From Candidatus Omnitrophota bacterium (GTDB lineage Bacteria > Omnitrophota > Gorgyraeia > Gygaellales > Profunditerraquicolaceae), in assembly GCA_028717045.1 (NCBI GenBank), contig JAQUON010000091.1, positions 1 through 5,235 on the forward strand: 5,235 bases of DNA, given 5' to 3'. Positions 1-4,345 of this stretch are shown piece after piece. A program made the translations under genes and the position numbers. Below the pieces are notes generated by a model. It worked only from the letters and a program-made list of their open reading frames with translations. It was not told where the DNA came from and did no database searches. Position 1 is the first letter of the stretch; each line of letters opens with the position of its first letter.

Positions 1-1
1 A

Positions 2-418
2 TTAAGCAGCGAAGAGCAGGAAGTGGTTAAGGCGCATCTCATACAGTGCGCGAAGTGCCGTAAGGTGCAGGAAGTATTGGAGTCGCAACAATATTTTTTT
101 CGGGGGGCTGTGCGGCATACAGTGCCTGAAAAAATATGGCAGAATATCCTCGGCTCAATTACTGAAGAACGGCTTGCAAAGGAGCGCCTCGGTATTTTTG
201 GCAGGATAAGGGACTATATAATTGCTCCGCGGCCGGCATTGGTATGGGCTAGCGCCTTTACCATGTTTATCTTCGCGATGTTTTTTGCCGGAATGGCCAA
301 CCAGAAGAGGCATGTGTTACGCAACAGTAACGGTCAGGTAAGCGTGGAAATAACCAATAACCTTAACGATGTTTTACTTTATGGCCTAGGTACTGATGTG
401 GAGAAGTATTTTTTATAA
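2..418 (+). CDS. Membrane-anchored zinc-finger anti-sigma factor (ZAS / zf-HC2 type), 5' end missing
   Basis: The reading frame is open to the left edge, so the GTG at 23 is an internal valine codon and not the start. The visible N-terminal part reads LSSEEQEVVKAHLIQCAKC, ending in the H-x3-C-x2-C zinc motif of ZAS anti-sigma factors (His codon 35-37, Cys codons 47-49 and 56-58). The usual 25-30 residues before it would lie outside the window. A cytoplasmic linker of about 50 residues follows, then one hydrophobic segment (about nt 233-298, PALVWASAFTMFIFAMFFAGMA) and a tail of about 40 residues expected in the periplasm. Such proteins hold an ECF sigma factor inactive at the membrane until a signal releases it. 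The sigma gene is normally directly upstream, which here is off the window. The next gene encodes a periplasmic LTXXQ protein, which fits an envelope or metal sensing unit. The class call is secure. The signal and the partner sigma factor are inferred. Confidence 0.8.
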   Translation, partial: LSSEEQEVVKAHLIQCAKCRKVQEVLESQQYFFRGAVRHTVPEKIWQNILGSITEERLAKERLGIFGRIRDYIIAPRPALVWASAFTMFIFAMFFAGMANQKRHVLRNSNGQVSVEITNNLNDVLLYGLGTDVEKYFL

Positions 419-419
419 G

Positions 420-448
420 GGAACTTTTCCAAGAAAGATTGTGTCTAA
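420..448 (+). promoter_or_regulatory. Candidate ECF sigma factor promoter upstream of the LTXXQ gene
   Basis: GGAACTT at 420-426 and GTCTAA at 443-448 are separated by 16 nt, very close to the known sigmaE/ECF pattern (GGAACTT, about 16 nt, GTCNAA or TCTRA). Initiation about 7 nt after the -10 element would give a short leader of roughly 15 nt, with the ribosome binding site close to its 5' end. The site begins 2 nt after the anti-sigma stop codon. Together with the neighbouring anti-sigma factor it suggests that the LTXXQ gene is a direct target of the cognate ECF sigma factor. This is pattern matching only. The GGAAnnnTTCC symmetry at 420-430 could also be incidental. Confidence 0.5.
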
Positions 449-469
449 GTAAGTGGAAGGGAGGCTACG

Positions 470-970
470 ATGAAAAAGACAAAACTATTGTATATCGGTA
501 TTACCGCAGTATTTCTTGCGGCCAGCCCAATGTATGTATTTGCGCAGGAAGAAAGAGGCAGGCCTGGGGATGAACACAAAGGGCGCCTGGCCAGTACGTT
601 AAACCTGACCGAGGAACAGCAGCAAAAACTAGAGGTGAACCGCAAGGCGCAACGGCAGGAAATGGAAAAGCTCTTTACGGCAATGAAAGATAAACAAAAG
701 CAGTTGCAGGAGCAGCTTGCAAGCCCTGCGGTGACCCAAGAAACAGTTACGCCTATCGCCAACGAGCTTAAGTCAATACAGGCGCAGTTAATCGACCACA
801 GGATAAGCGGTATTCTGGCGGTAAAAGAAATATTGACTCCGGAACAGTTTGCCAAATTCCATCAGATGATGGAAGAGGGAAAGCGCGATAGGAAAGGCCG
901 TATAGAAAATTTCCGCGAAAAACGCAAAGAACGCCGTATGATGGAAAGAGCGCCCGATCAAGGCACGTAG
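470..970 (+). CDS. Periplasmic LTXXQ-motif protein (Spy/CpxP/ZraP/CnrX superfamily)
   Basis: A 166-residue protein. Residues 1-25 form a Sec signal peptide (basic MKK, hydrophobic core, probable cleavage after VFA), so the mature protein should be periplasmic. Two copies of the family signature are visible, LTEEQ at 46-50 and LTPEQ at 122-126, at the ends of a long, charged, mostly helical region rich in Gln, Glu and Lys. This matches the bent four-helix fold of Spy and CpxP. The C-terminal 30 residues are strongly basic (KRDRKGR, FREKRKERR). Family members are ATP-independent periplasmic chaperones or stress and metal sensors. CnrX, a related protein, controls an anti-sigma factor. The start at 470 is supported by AAGGGAGG at 457-464, 5 nt upstream. 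The gene follows an anti-sigma gene and a putative ECF promoter, so a role in feedback or sensing in that circuit is plausible. Chaperone, metal sensor or both cannot be decided from sequence. No terminator is seen after the stop codon. Confidence 0.82.
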   Translation: MKKTKLLYIGITAVFLAASPMYVFAQEERGRPGDEHKGRLASTLNLTEEQQQKLEVNRKAQRQEMEKLFTAMKDKQKQLQEQLASPAVTQETVTPIANELKSIQAQLIDHRISGILAVKEILTPEQFAKFHQMMEEGKRDRKGRIENFREKRKERRMMERAPDQGT

Positions 971-1005
971 TTCGATATCCTGCACTGCTGCTCTGCTAAA
1001 AAAAC

Positions 1006-1034
1006 TTGACAAGGCCTGTATTATATGGTATCTT
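1006..1034 (+). promoter_or_regulatory. Sigma70-type promoter of the GAF-ANTAR operon
   Basis: A perfect TTGACA at 1006-1011 is followed by a 17-nt spacer and TATCTT at 1029-1034 (4 of 6 matches to TATAAT). Expected transcription start is near 1041, giving a leader of about 220 nt before the ATG at 1259. It lies downstream of the LTXXQ stop codon and upstream of both attenuators, so the terminators are inside the transcript rather than at the end of the preceding gene's unit only. Confidence 0.7.
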
Positions 1035-1052
1035 CTATGTGATAATTAGTTA

Positions 1053-1091
1053 GGCACAATGTGTGTGCCGGAAGAAAGGACAAGGGCGTTT
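1053..1091 (+). promoter_or_regulatory. Two-hairpin ANTAR RNA target, unit 1
   Basis: Hairpin P1 is GGCAC (1053-1057) paired with GTGCC (1065-1069) around the loop AATGTGT, which can be shortened by an A-U pair to a pentaloop. Counted from the stem, the loop has A at position 1 and G at position 4 but is one base longer than the classical six. Hairpin P2 has C1081-G1088 closing the hexaloop AAGGGC (1082-1087), again A1 and G4, on a weak stem 1078-1081/1088-1091 (A-U and G-U pairs). P2 uses G1085-T1091, the 5' arm of terminator 1, so the two structures exclude each other. AAGAAA (1072-1077) can also pair with TTTCTT (1090-1095), an alternative antiterminator. Known ANTAR targets are two hairpins with A1/G4 hexaloops in which the second overlaps a terminator. 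The match is structural and read by eye. Confidence 0.58.
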
Positions 1092-1113
1092 TCTTTAAGA
1101 AACGCCTTTTTTT
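1085..1113 (+). terminator. Intrinsic terminator 1 (attenuator) in the GAF-ANTAR leader
   Basis: GGCGTTT (1085-1091) pairs with AAACGCC (1100-1106) around the loop TCTTTAAG, followed by seven T (1107-1113). It lies about 45 nt after the predicted transcription start and about 145 nt before the first gene, so it acts as an attenuator. It would also end transcripts reading through from the LTXXQ gene. Confidence 0.82.
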
Positions 1114-1206
1114 GTTTCCTTTCCCTTTTCAGCGTAAGAAAGAAGTGAAAAGGAATGTTTCCTTAGCGAGCGCTGTATAGCTCAAGACAGGGGCATTTCT
1201 TTTAAC

Positions 1207-1220
1207 AAACAATGACGTTT
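1207..1220 (+). promoter_or_regulatory. Candidate ANTAR P2-type hairpin, unit 2
   Basis: AAAC (1207-1210) pairs with GTTT (1217-1220) and closes the hexaloop AATGAC (1211-1216), with A at position 1, G at position 4 and a C-G closing pair. This is the same pattern as unit 1 (C[AAGGGC]G followed by a U-run). The hairpin takes up nt 1214-1220, most of the 5' arm of terminator 2, so forming it would prevent termination. A matching P1 is not clear. Candidates are AAGG[AATGTTT]CCTT at 1150-1164 and GAGC/GCTC at 1168-1183. The stem is only 4 bp, so the call rests on the repeated arrangement. Confidence 0.45.
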
Positions 1221-1254
1221 TATACCGAATCAATCGGCGTAAAACGTCTTTTTT
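1214..1254 (+). terminator. Intrinsic terminator 2 (attenuator) directly before the GAF-ANTAR start codon
   Basis: GACGTTTTA (1214-1222) pairs perfectly with TAAAACGTC (1240-1248). An inner CCGA/TCGG stem (1225-1228 with 1234-1237) is capped by ATCAA, and six T follow (1249-1254). Its U-tract ends 4 nt before the ATG at 1259, so without antitermination the whole operon would be silent. Confidence 0.88.
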
Positions 1255-1258
1255 ATTT

Positions 1259-2020
1259 ATGGCACTCAAAAACGGGCTGAAAAACGGTCTTTTCGAAGAA
1301 CAGATAAAGGCGCTGTTTAAAATCAGCAAAGCGATTACCTCAGACCTTTATCTTGAGGATATCCTTCGCCTCATTGTTACCGTTACCGCGGAAGCATTAG
1401 GGTCGAATATCTGTTCTTTGATGTTGTTAGATGAGAAAAATAGCGAGCTGGTAGTGCGCGCCACGCAGAGCGTTAGTGATGAGTACAATAAAAAACCTCC
1501 ACTAAAAATCGGCGAAGGCATTGCCGGAAAAGTCGTAAAGGAAAACAGGCCTATTGCCGTTAAAGATATCCAGAGCGAAAAGGAATATAAGCATAAAGAT
1601 ATTGCCAAGAGAGAGGGTTTGCGTTCTCTTTTGTGCGTGCCGCTGGCAGTAAAGAATAAAGTCATCGGCGTGATTAATTGCTACACGCCGACGCCCCATG
1701 AATTTAGCGAGACGGAAATCGAGATTTTAACTACTATTGCAAACCAGGCGGCAGTTGCCATCGAGAACACGGAATTACTGGTCAAGAGCCAGGTAATCCA
1801 GGAAGAGCTACAGACGCGCAAGCGGGTGGAGCGCGCAAAAGGGATATTAATGGAAGACGAAAAATTAACCGAGGAGGAGGCGTATCTAAAAATTAGGAAG
1901 TACAGCATGGACAGGCGCAAGACCATGCGTGAAGTTGCAGAGGCAATCATTCTTGCGTCGGATATGAAGAAGGTAGTAAACGGAAAACACACGCATACTC
2001 ATAAGGCCAAAGTAAATTAG
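1259..2020 (+). CDS. GAF-ANTAR transcription antiterminator (one-component RNA-binding regulator)
   Basis: A 253-residue cytoplasmic protein. Residues about 18-172 form a GAF ligand-binding domain (leading helix FEEQIKALFKISKAI, core LLCVPLAVKNKVIGVIN, closing helix EIEILTTIANQAAVAIEN). Residues about 180-238 form an ANTAR domain: a coiled-coil lead-in, then the signature AKGILM at 193-198, EEEAYLKIRK and the third helix TMREVAEAII. ANTAR proteins such as AmiR, NasR and EutV bind paired hairpins in nascent leader RNA and prevent termination. Here a leader with two attenuators lies immediately upstream and a glutamate-synthase-like gene downstream, so autogenous control of a nitrogen-related operon is inferred. 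No receiver domain is present. The signal is likely a small molecule bound by the GAF domain, identity unknown. The tail ends in a His-Thr repeat (KHTHTHKAK). The ATG has no Shine-Dalgarno sequence and follows the U-tract of terminator 2. It is retained because no better start exists between the in-frame stop at 1178-1180 and the GAF domain. Confidence 0.9.
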   Translation: MALKNGLKNGLFEEQIKALFKISKAITSDLYLEDILRLIVTVTAEALGSNICSLMLLDEKNSELVVRATQSVSDEYNKKPPLKIGEGIAGKVVKENRPIAVKDIQSEKEYKHKDIAKREGLRSLLCVPLAVKNKVIGVINCYTPTPHEFSETEIEILTTIANQAAVAIENTELLVKSQVIQEELQTRKRVERAKGILMEDEKLTEEEAYLKIRKYSMDRRKTMREVAEAIILASDMKKVVNGKHTHTHKAKVN

Positions 2021-2058
2021 CCCCGCGGTTGGGGTTAGTTGCGTGGGTATGCGGCAAC
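2018..2058 (+). promoter_or_regulatory. Two adjacent hairpins between the ANTAR gene and the glutamate-synthase-like gene
   Basis: TAGCCCC (2018-2024, including the ANTAR stop codon) pairs with GGGGTTA (2031-2037), with one G-U pair, around the hexaloop GCGGTT. Directly after it, GTTGC (2038-2042) pairs with GCAAC (2054-2058). There is no U-tract, so this is not a terminator. The ribosome binding site of the next gene (2062-2068) lies just outside. It could mark mRNA processing or segmental stability. The first loop has G at position 4 but lacks A at position 1, so it does not fit the ANTAR loop rule. Confidence 0.45.
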
Positions 2059-2061
2059 AAG

Positions 2062-2068
2062 AAGGAGG
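2062..2068 (+). promoter_or_regulatory. Shine-Dalgarno site that decides the glutamate-synthase-like start
   Basis: AAGGAGG lies 7 nt upstream of the ATG at 2076. An in-frame GTG at 2043 would add 11 residues (MGMRQQEGGVE) that are simply the translated ribosome binding region, so 2076 is preferred. Confidence 0.85.
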
Positions 2069-2075
2069 AGTTGAA

Positions 2076-3728
2076 ATGAATTTGCAAAGGCCGAATGCCA
2101 ATGATGCCACAGGGACGTTTAACCGTTCCAAGAGCGTGGTACCGGGTTCAGGTATCTGTTCCCGCTGCGTAGACGGGTGCAGAGGTAATTGCGAAGTGTT
2201 TAAGGCTTCATTCAGGAGCCGGGAAGTGATTTATCCCGGTCCTTTCGGTGAAGTGACTGCAGGCGCAGACAAGAATTATCCCGTGGATTACTCCCACCTG
2301 AATATCCAGGGTTATGCCTTAGGCGCAAAAGGGCTGCCTGAAGGGCAAGAAGGAAACCCCGACAACACGAAATTTCCCAACGTCAATACAGTAACCGAAT
2401 ACGGCTGGACGACTAAGGTCAAAATGAGGGTCCCGATTTTTACCGGCGCGCTCGGCTCAACCGAGATTGCCCGTAAGAACTGGGAACACTTTGCCGTGGG
2501 TGCTGCGATTTCAGGCATTACGCTTGTCTGCGGTGAAAATGTCTGCGGTATTGACCCGGGGCTGGAACTCGACAACAAAGGCAAAATTAAGAACTCGCCC
2601 GATATGGACCGCCGCATCGAGGTGTATAAGAAATTCCATCAGGGTTACGGAGAAATACTCGTTCAGATGAACGTGGAAGATACCCGCCTGGGTGTAGCCG
2701 AGTATGTACGCAAGAAACATAACCTTGAGGCCATCGAGCTGAAATGGGGCCAGGGTGCAAAATGTATCGGCGGAGAAATAAAGGTAAAGAGCCTTGAGCG
2801 GGCGCTGGAGTTAAAAAAGCGCGGCTATATCGTGACTCCCGACCCATCACTGGACGCAGTGCAGATGGCGTTCAAAGACGGCGCAATCAAGGAGTTTGAG
2901 CGTCACTCGCGCTTAGGGTTTGTCTCGGAAGAAGCGTTCATGGATGAAGTCCAGCGGTTGCGCGATTTAGGGTTTAAGCGCGTTACCTTAAAAACCGGCG
3001 CGTATTCTATGCGCGAGCTGGCAATGGCGCTTAAATATTCGTCTCTGGCTAAGATTGACCTCTTGACCATTGACGGAGCTCCGGGCGGCACAGGCATGAG
3101 CCCCTGGAGGATGATGGAGGAATGGGGTATTCCGACATTCTATCTTCAGGCGCTTACCTATGAGTTTTGTCAGAAGCTTGCCAAAAAAGGCTTGCGCCTG
3201 CCGGACATTGCGATTGCCGGCGGTTTTTCAACCGAAGACCACATCTTTAAAGTACTGGCCATGGGTGCGCCGTATGTCAAGGCCGTATGCATGGGAAGGG
3301 CATTAATGATTCCCGGTATGGTCGGCAAGAATATCGGCATCTGGATTAAAGAGAATAACCTTCCTTCAACCGTATCGGATTTCGGTAAGACAGAAAAAGA
3401 GATCTTTGTCTGCTACGAGGAACTCACCGAGAGGTTTGGCAAGGATATCAAGGATATCCCGCTTGGCGCAATCGGGATTTACTCGTTTGTCCAGAAAATC
3501 AGGGTCGGCCTGCAGCAGTTGATGGCGGGCAGCAGGAATTTTAAGGTAAGCACTATTTCCCGCAGCGACCTGATGAGTCTGACTGAAGACGCAACCAATG
3601 TCTCCGGGATCCCTTACGTGATGGATGCGTACCGTAAGGAAGCCGAAGATATCCTAAACGGCAAAAGTAACGGAAAGCATGAAAACCATTTTAACGGACG
3701 CCGCGTAAGAGTAGCGGTAGGCAGGTGA
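2076..3728 (+). CDS. FMN-binding glutamate synthase family protein (stand-alone GltB2-like synthase domain)
   Basis: A 550-residue protein. Residues 28-39 carry a four-cysteine motif C-x2-C-x3-C-x3-C (SGICSRCVDGCRGNCE), a likely Fe-S or metal site. Residues about 110-500 form the (beta/alpha)8 FMN and 2-oxoglutarate domain of glutamate synthase. Landmarks are LKWGQGAKCIGGEIKVKSLE near 222-241, the FMN region TIDGAPGGTGMSP at 331-343 and AGGFSTEDHIFKVLAMGAP at 381-399. The end (IPLGAIGIYSFVQKIRVGLQQLMAG, SGIPYVMD) is typical of the short family. It lacks the N-terminal glutaminase and the C-terminal GXGXG domain of full GltB. I also do not see the classical 3Fe-4S motif that normally follows the MGRALM segment. 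It may make glutamate from 2-oxoglutarate with ammonia delivered by partners, or perform a related FMN reaction. The substrate is not proven. It follows the GAF-ANTAR gene by 55 nt in one operon, which fits nitrogen control. Confidence 0.88.
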   Translation: MNLQRPNANDATGTFNRSKSVVPGSGICSRCVDGCRGNCEVFKASFRSREVIYPGPFGEVTAGADKNYPVDYSHLNIQGYALGAKGLPEGQEGNPDNTKFPNVNTVTEYGWTTKVKMRVPIFTGALGSTEIARKNWEHFAVGAAISGITLVCGENVCGIDPGLELDNKGKIKNSPDMDRRIEVYKKFHQGYGEILVQMNVEDTRLGVAEYVRKKHNLEAIELKWGQGAKCIGGEIKVKSLERALELKKRGYIVTPDPSLDAVQMAFKDGAIKEFERHSRLGFVSEEAFMDEVQRLRDLGFKRVTLKTGAYSMRELAMALKYSSLAKIDLLTIDGAPGGTGMSPWRMMEEWGIPTFYLQALTYEFCQKLAKKGLRLPDIAIAGGFSTEDHIFKVLAMGAPYVKAVCMGRALMIPGMVGKNIGIWIKENNLPSTVSDFGKTEKEIFVCYEELTERFGKDIKDIPLGAIGIYSFVQKIRVGLQQLMAGSRNFKVSTISRSDLMSLTEDATNVSGIPYVMDAYRKEAEDILNGKSNGKHENHFNGRRVRVAVGR

Positions 3729-3731
3729 GCC

Positions 3732-3923
3732 ATGGAGAATAAAGGACTATGTGTCAGCTGTGTATATGACAAGACGTGCACGTTTAACCGGAAATTTCCG
3801 GTGCTTCAGTGCGAGGAATTCAGCGATTGCGGCTCAAACGGAAAATTTCGTCCCACCAAATCATTCATGAGCAGCCCTGCGTCAGTAAAGTCTTGCCCGC
3901 AGGAAGAAACCATCGCGGAGTAA
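3732..3923 (+). CDS. Small cysteine-rich protein, translationally linked to the glutamate-synthase-like gene
   Basis: A 63-residue soluble protein of unknown function. It has no signal peptide or membrane segment. Five cysteines lie in the first 33 residues as C7-x2-C10-x5-C16-x10-C27-x5-C33, with C55 in a low-complexity tail rich in Ser and Pro. The spacing suggests a zinc or Fe-S binding fold. The ATG is 3 nt after the TGA of the preceding gene. The weak AGGTGA ribosome site (3723-3728) overlaps that stop, so re-initiation by ribosomes finishing the upstream gene is likely, and the two products are probably needed in step. A role as small electron-carrying or structural partner of the FMN enzyme is a guess from context only. 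It is the last gene before the operon's terminator. Confidence 0.72.
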   Translation: MENKGLCVSCVYDKTCTFNRKFPVLQCEEFSDCGSNGKFRPTKSFMSSPASVKSCPQEETIAE

Positions 3924-3941
3924 ACCCTACGTAAAAGAAAA

Positions 3942-3976
3942 GGGCGCTTCCTTTAATAAGGAAAGCGCCCTTTTTT
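3942..3976 (+). terminator. Intrinsic terminator closing the GAF-ANTAR / glutamate-synthase-like operon
   Basis: GGGCGCTTCCTT (3942-3953) pairs with AAGGAA plus GCGCCC (3958-3963 and 3965-3970) with one bulged A at 3964 and the loop TAAT. Six T follow (3971-3976), then a further T-rich run. It starts 18 nt after the stop of the small cysteine-rich gene. Confidence 0.92.
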
Positions 3977-4015
3977 CTTTTTCCAATCAGTGCCATTCTA
4001 TTAATGCTATTTTAC

Positions 4016-4044
4016 TTGACACGACGGGTATATTTTGTTATACT
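4016..4044 (+). promoter_or_regulatory. Near-consensus sigma70 promoter of the AbrB-TolC operon
   Basis: TTGACA at 4016-4021, 17 nt spacer, TATACT at 4039-4044 (5 of 6 matches). Start of transcription is expected near 4051, giving an AT-rich leader of about 55 nt. With so strong a core promoter, repression is the likely mode of control. Confidence 0.85.
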
Positions 4045-4065
4045 TTTCATATAATTCATACAAAA
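4028..4065 (+). promoter_or_regulatory. Possible operator: inverted repeats over the -10 element
   Basis: GTATA (4028-4032) and TATAC (4039-4043) form an inverted repeat with a 6-nt centre that covers the -10 box. The centre TTTTGT (4033-4038) recurs inverted as ACAAAA at 4060-4065. AbrB-type proteins often repress their own promoters at AT-rich sites, so autorepression by the next gene's product is possible. AT-rich promoter DNA yields such repeats by chance, so support is modest. Confidence 0.35.
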
Positions 4066-4105
4066 CATACTTAATTACGCTTTTTAAGAATAAGGAGGCA
4101 ATGAG

Positions 4106-4345
4106 ATGAGTGCATTTCAAGGGCCTAAGGTCTATGGCGCAGTTACGGTCGGAGAACGGGGGCAGGTAGTCATACCTGCGGATTTGAGGTCAACGTTTAA
4201 GATCAAATCCGGAGACAAGTTAATCGTATTTGCCAAGCAGGGAGAAATGATCGGGCTTATTCAGGCAAACAGGCTTAACGATTTCTTAAGCCATATGTCG
4301 CAGGTAATGGCGGCGGTTGAAAAAATAAAACCGTCAGTCAAATAA
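4106..4345 (+). CDS. AbrB/MazE/SpoVT-type DNA-binding regulator
   Basis: A 79-residue protein. Residues about 12-45 are the swapped-hairpin AbrB domain, with the typical VTVGERGQVVIPADLR and the following IKSGDKLIVF. Dimers of this fold bind AT-rich DNA. The C-terminal 30 residues (NRLNDFLSHMSQVMAAVEKI) look helical and may add a dimer contact. The start is supported by AAGGAGG at 4092-4098, 7 nt upstream. The ATG at 4101 is out because it meets a stop after two codons. The stop codon overlaps the next start (TAATG), linking it to a TolC-type gene. A toxin-antitoxin role (MazE-like) is unlikely because no toxin gene follows. A local repressor of the efflux operon is the better reading, by inference. 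Confidence 0.87.
   Translation: MSAFQGPKVYGAVTVGERGQVVIPADLRSTFKIKSGDKLIVFAKQGEMIGLIQANRLNDFLSHMSQVMAAVEKIKPSVK

Larger units (their letters stand above)
971..1258 (+). promoter_or_regulatory. Gene-free leader with promoter and two serial attenuators (probable ANTAR-controlled antitermination region)
   Basis: About 288 nt without a credible gene on either strand. In order it holds a sigma70 promoter (1006-1034), a hairpin at 1053-1069, a small hexaloop hairpin overlapping terminator 1 (1078-1113), a structured spacer (1114-1206), and a second small hexaloop hairpin overlapping terminator 2 (1207-1254). The ATG of the GAF-ANTAR gene follows 4 nt after terminator 2's U-tract. In the spacer, CCTTTTCA (1124-1131) can pair with TGAAAAGG (1146-1153), which competes with AAGGAA/TTCCTT (1150-1155 with 1159-1164). 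CAGCG/CGCTG (1130-1134 with 1171-1175) could enclose the latter. Two terminators between a promoter and its gene make sense only if read-through is controlled. The ANTAR protein encoded next is the obvious candidate regulator. Confidence 0.7.

Noticed and set aside
445..855. Minus-strand frame opposite the LTXXQ gene (136 codons)
   Set aside because: It is antisense to a gene with signal peptide, ribosome site and two LTXXQ motifs. The product is a Ser/Cys-rich artefact without a plausible start site.
1225..1239. CAATCGGCG in the terminator 2 apex as a third ANTAR-like loop
   Set aside because: C1231-G1239 would close a 7-base loop with C rather than G at position 4, and the flanking bases do not extend the stem. 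The CCGA/TCGG pairing is the better fold.
1129..1329. Small minus-strand frame in the leader (66 codons)
   Set aside because: It crosses both the structured leader and the start of the GAF-ANTAR gene, with no ribosome site or recognisable product. The sequence is better explained as regulatory RNA.
2043..2075. GTG start for the glutamate-synthase-like gene
   Set aside because: It would translate the ribosome binding region. AAGGAGG at 2062-2068 is correctly placed for ATG 2076.
3932..3976. AAGGGCG-type sequence at the operon-ending terminator resembling the P2 hairpin of leader unit 1
   Set aside because: The loop-closing C is replaced by A, no gene in the same unit follows, and a new promoter starts at 4016. 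It is an ordinary terminator. It also warns that part of the unit 1 P2 resemblance could be shared terminator sequence.
4101..4108. ATG at 4101 as start of the AbrB-type gene
   Set aside because: It reads ATG AGA TGA and stops at once. The ATG at 4106 opens the correct frame with proper ribosome spacing.
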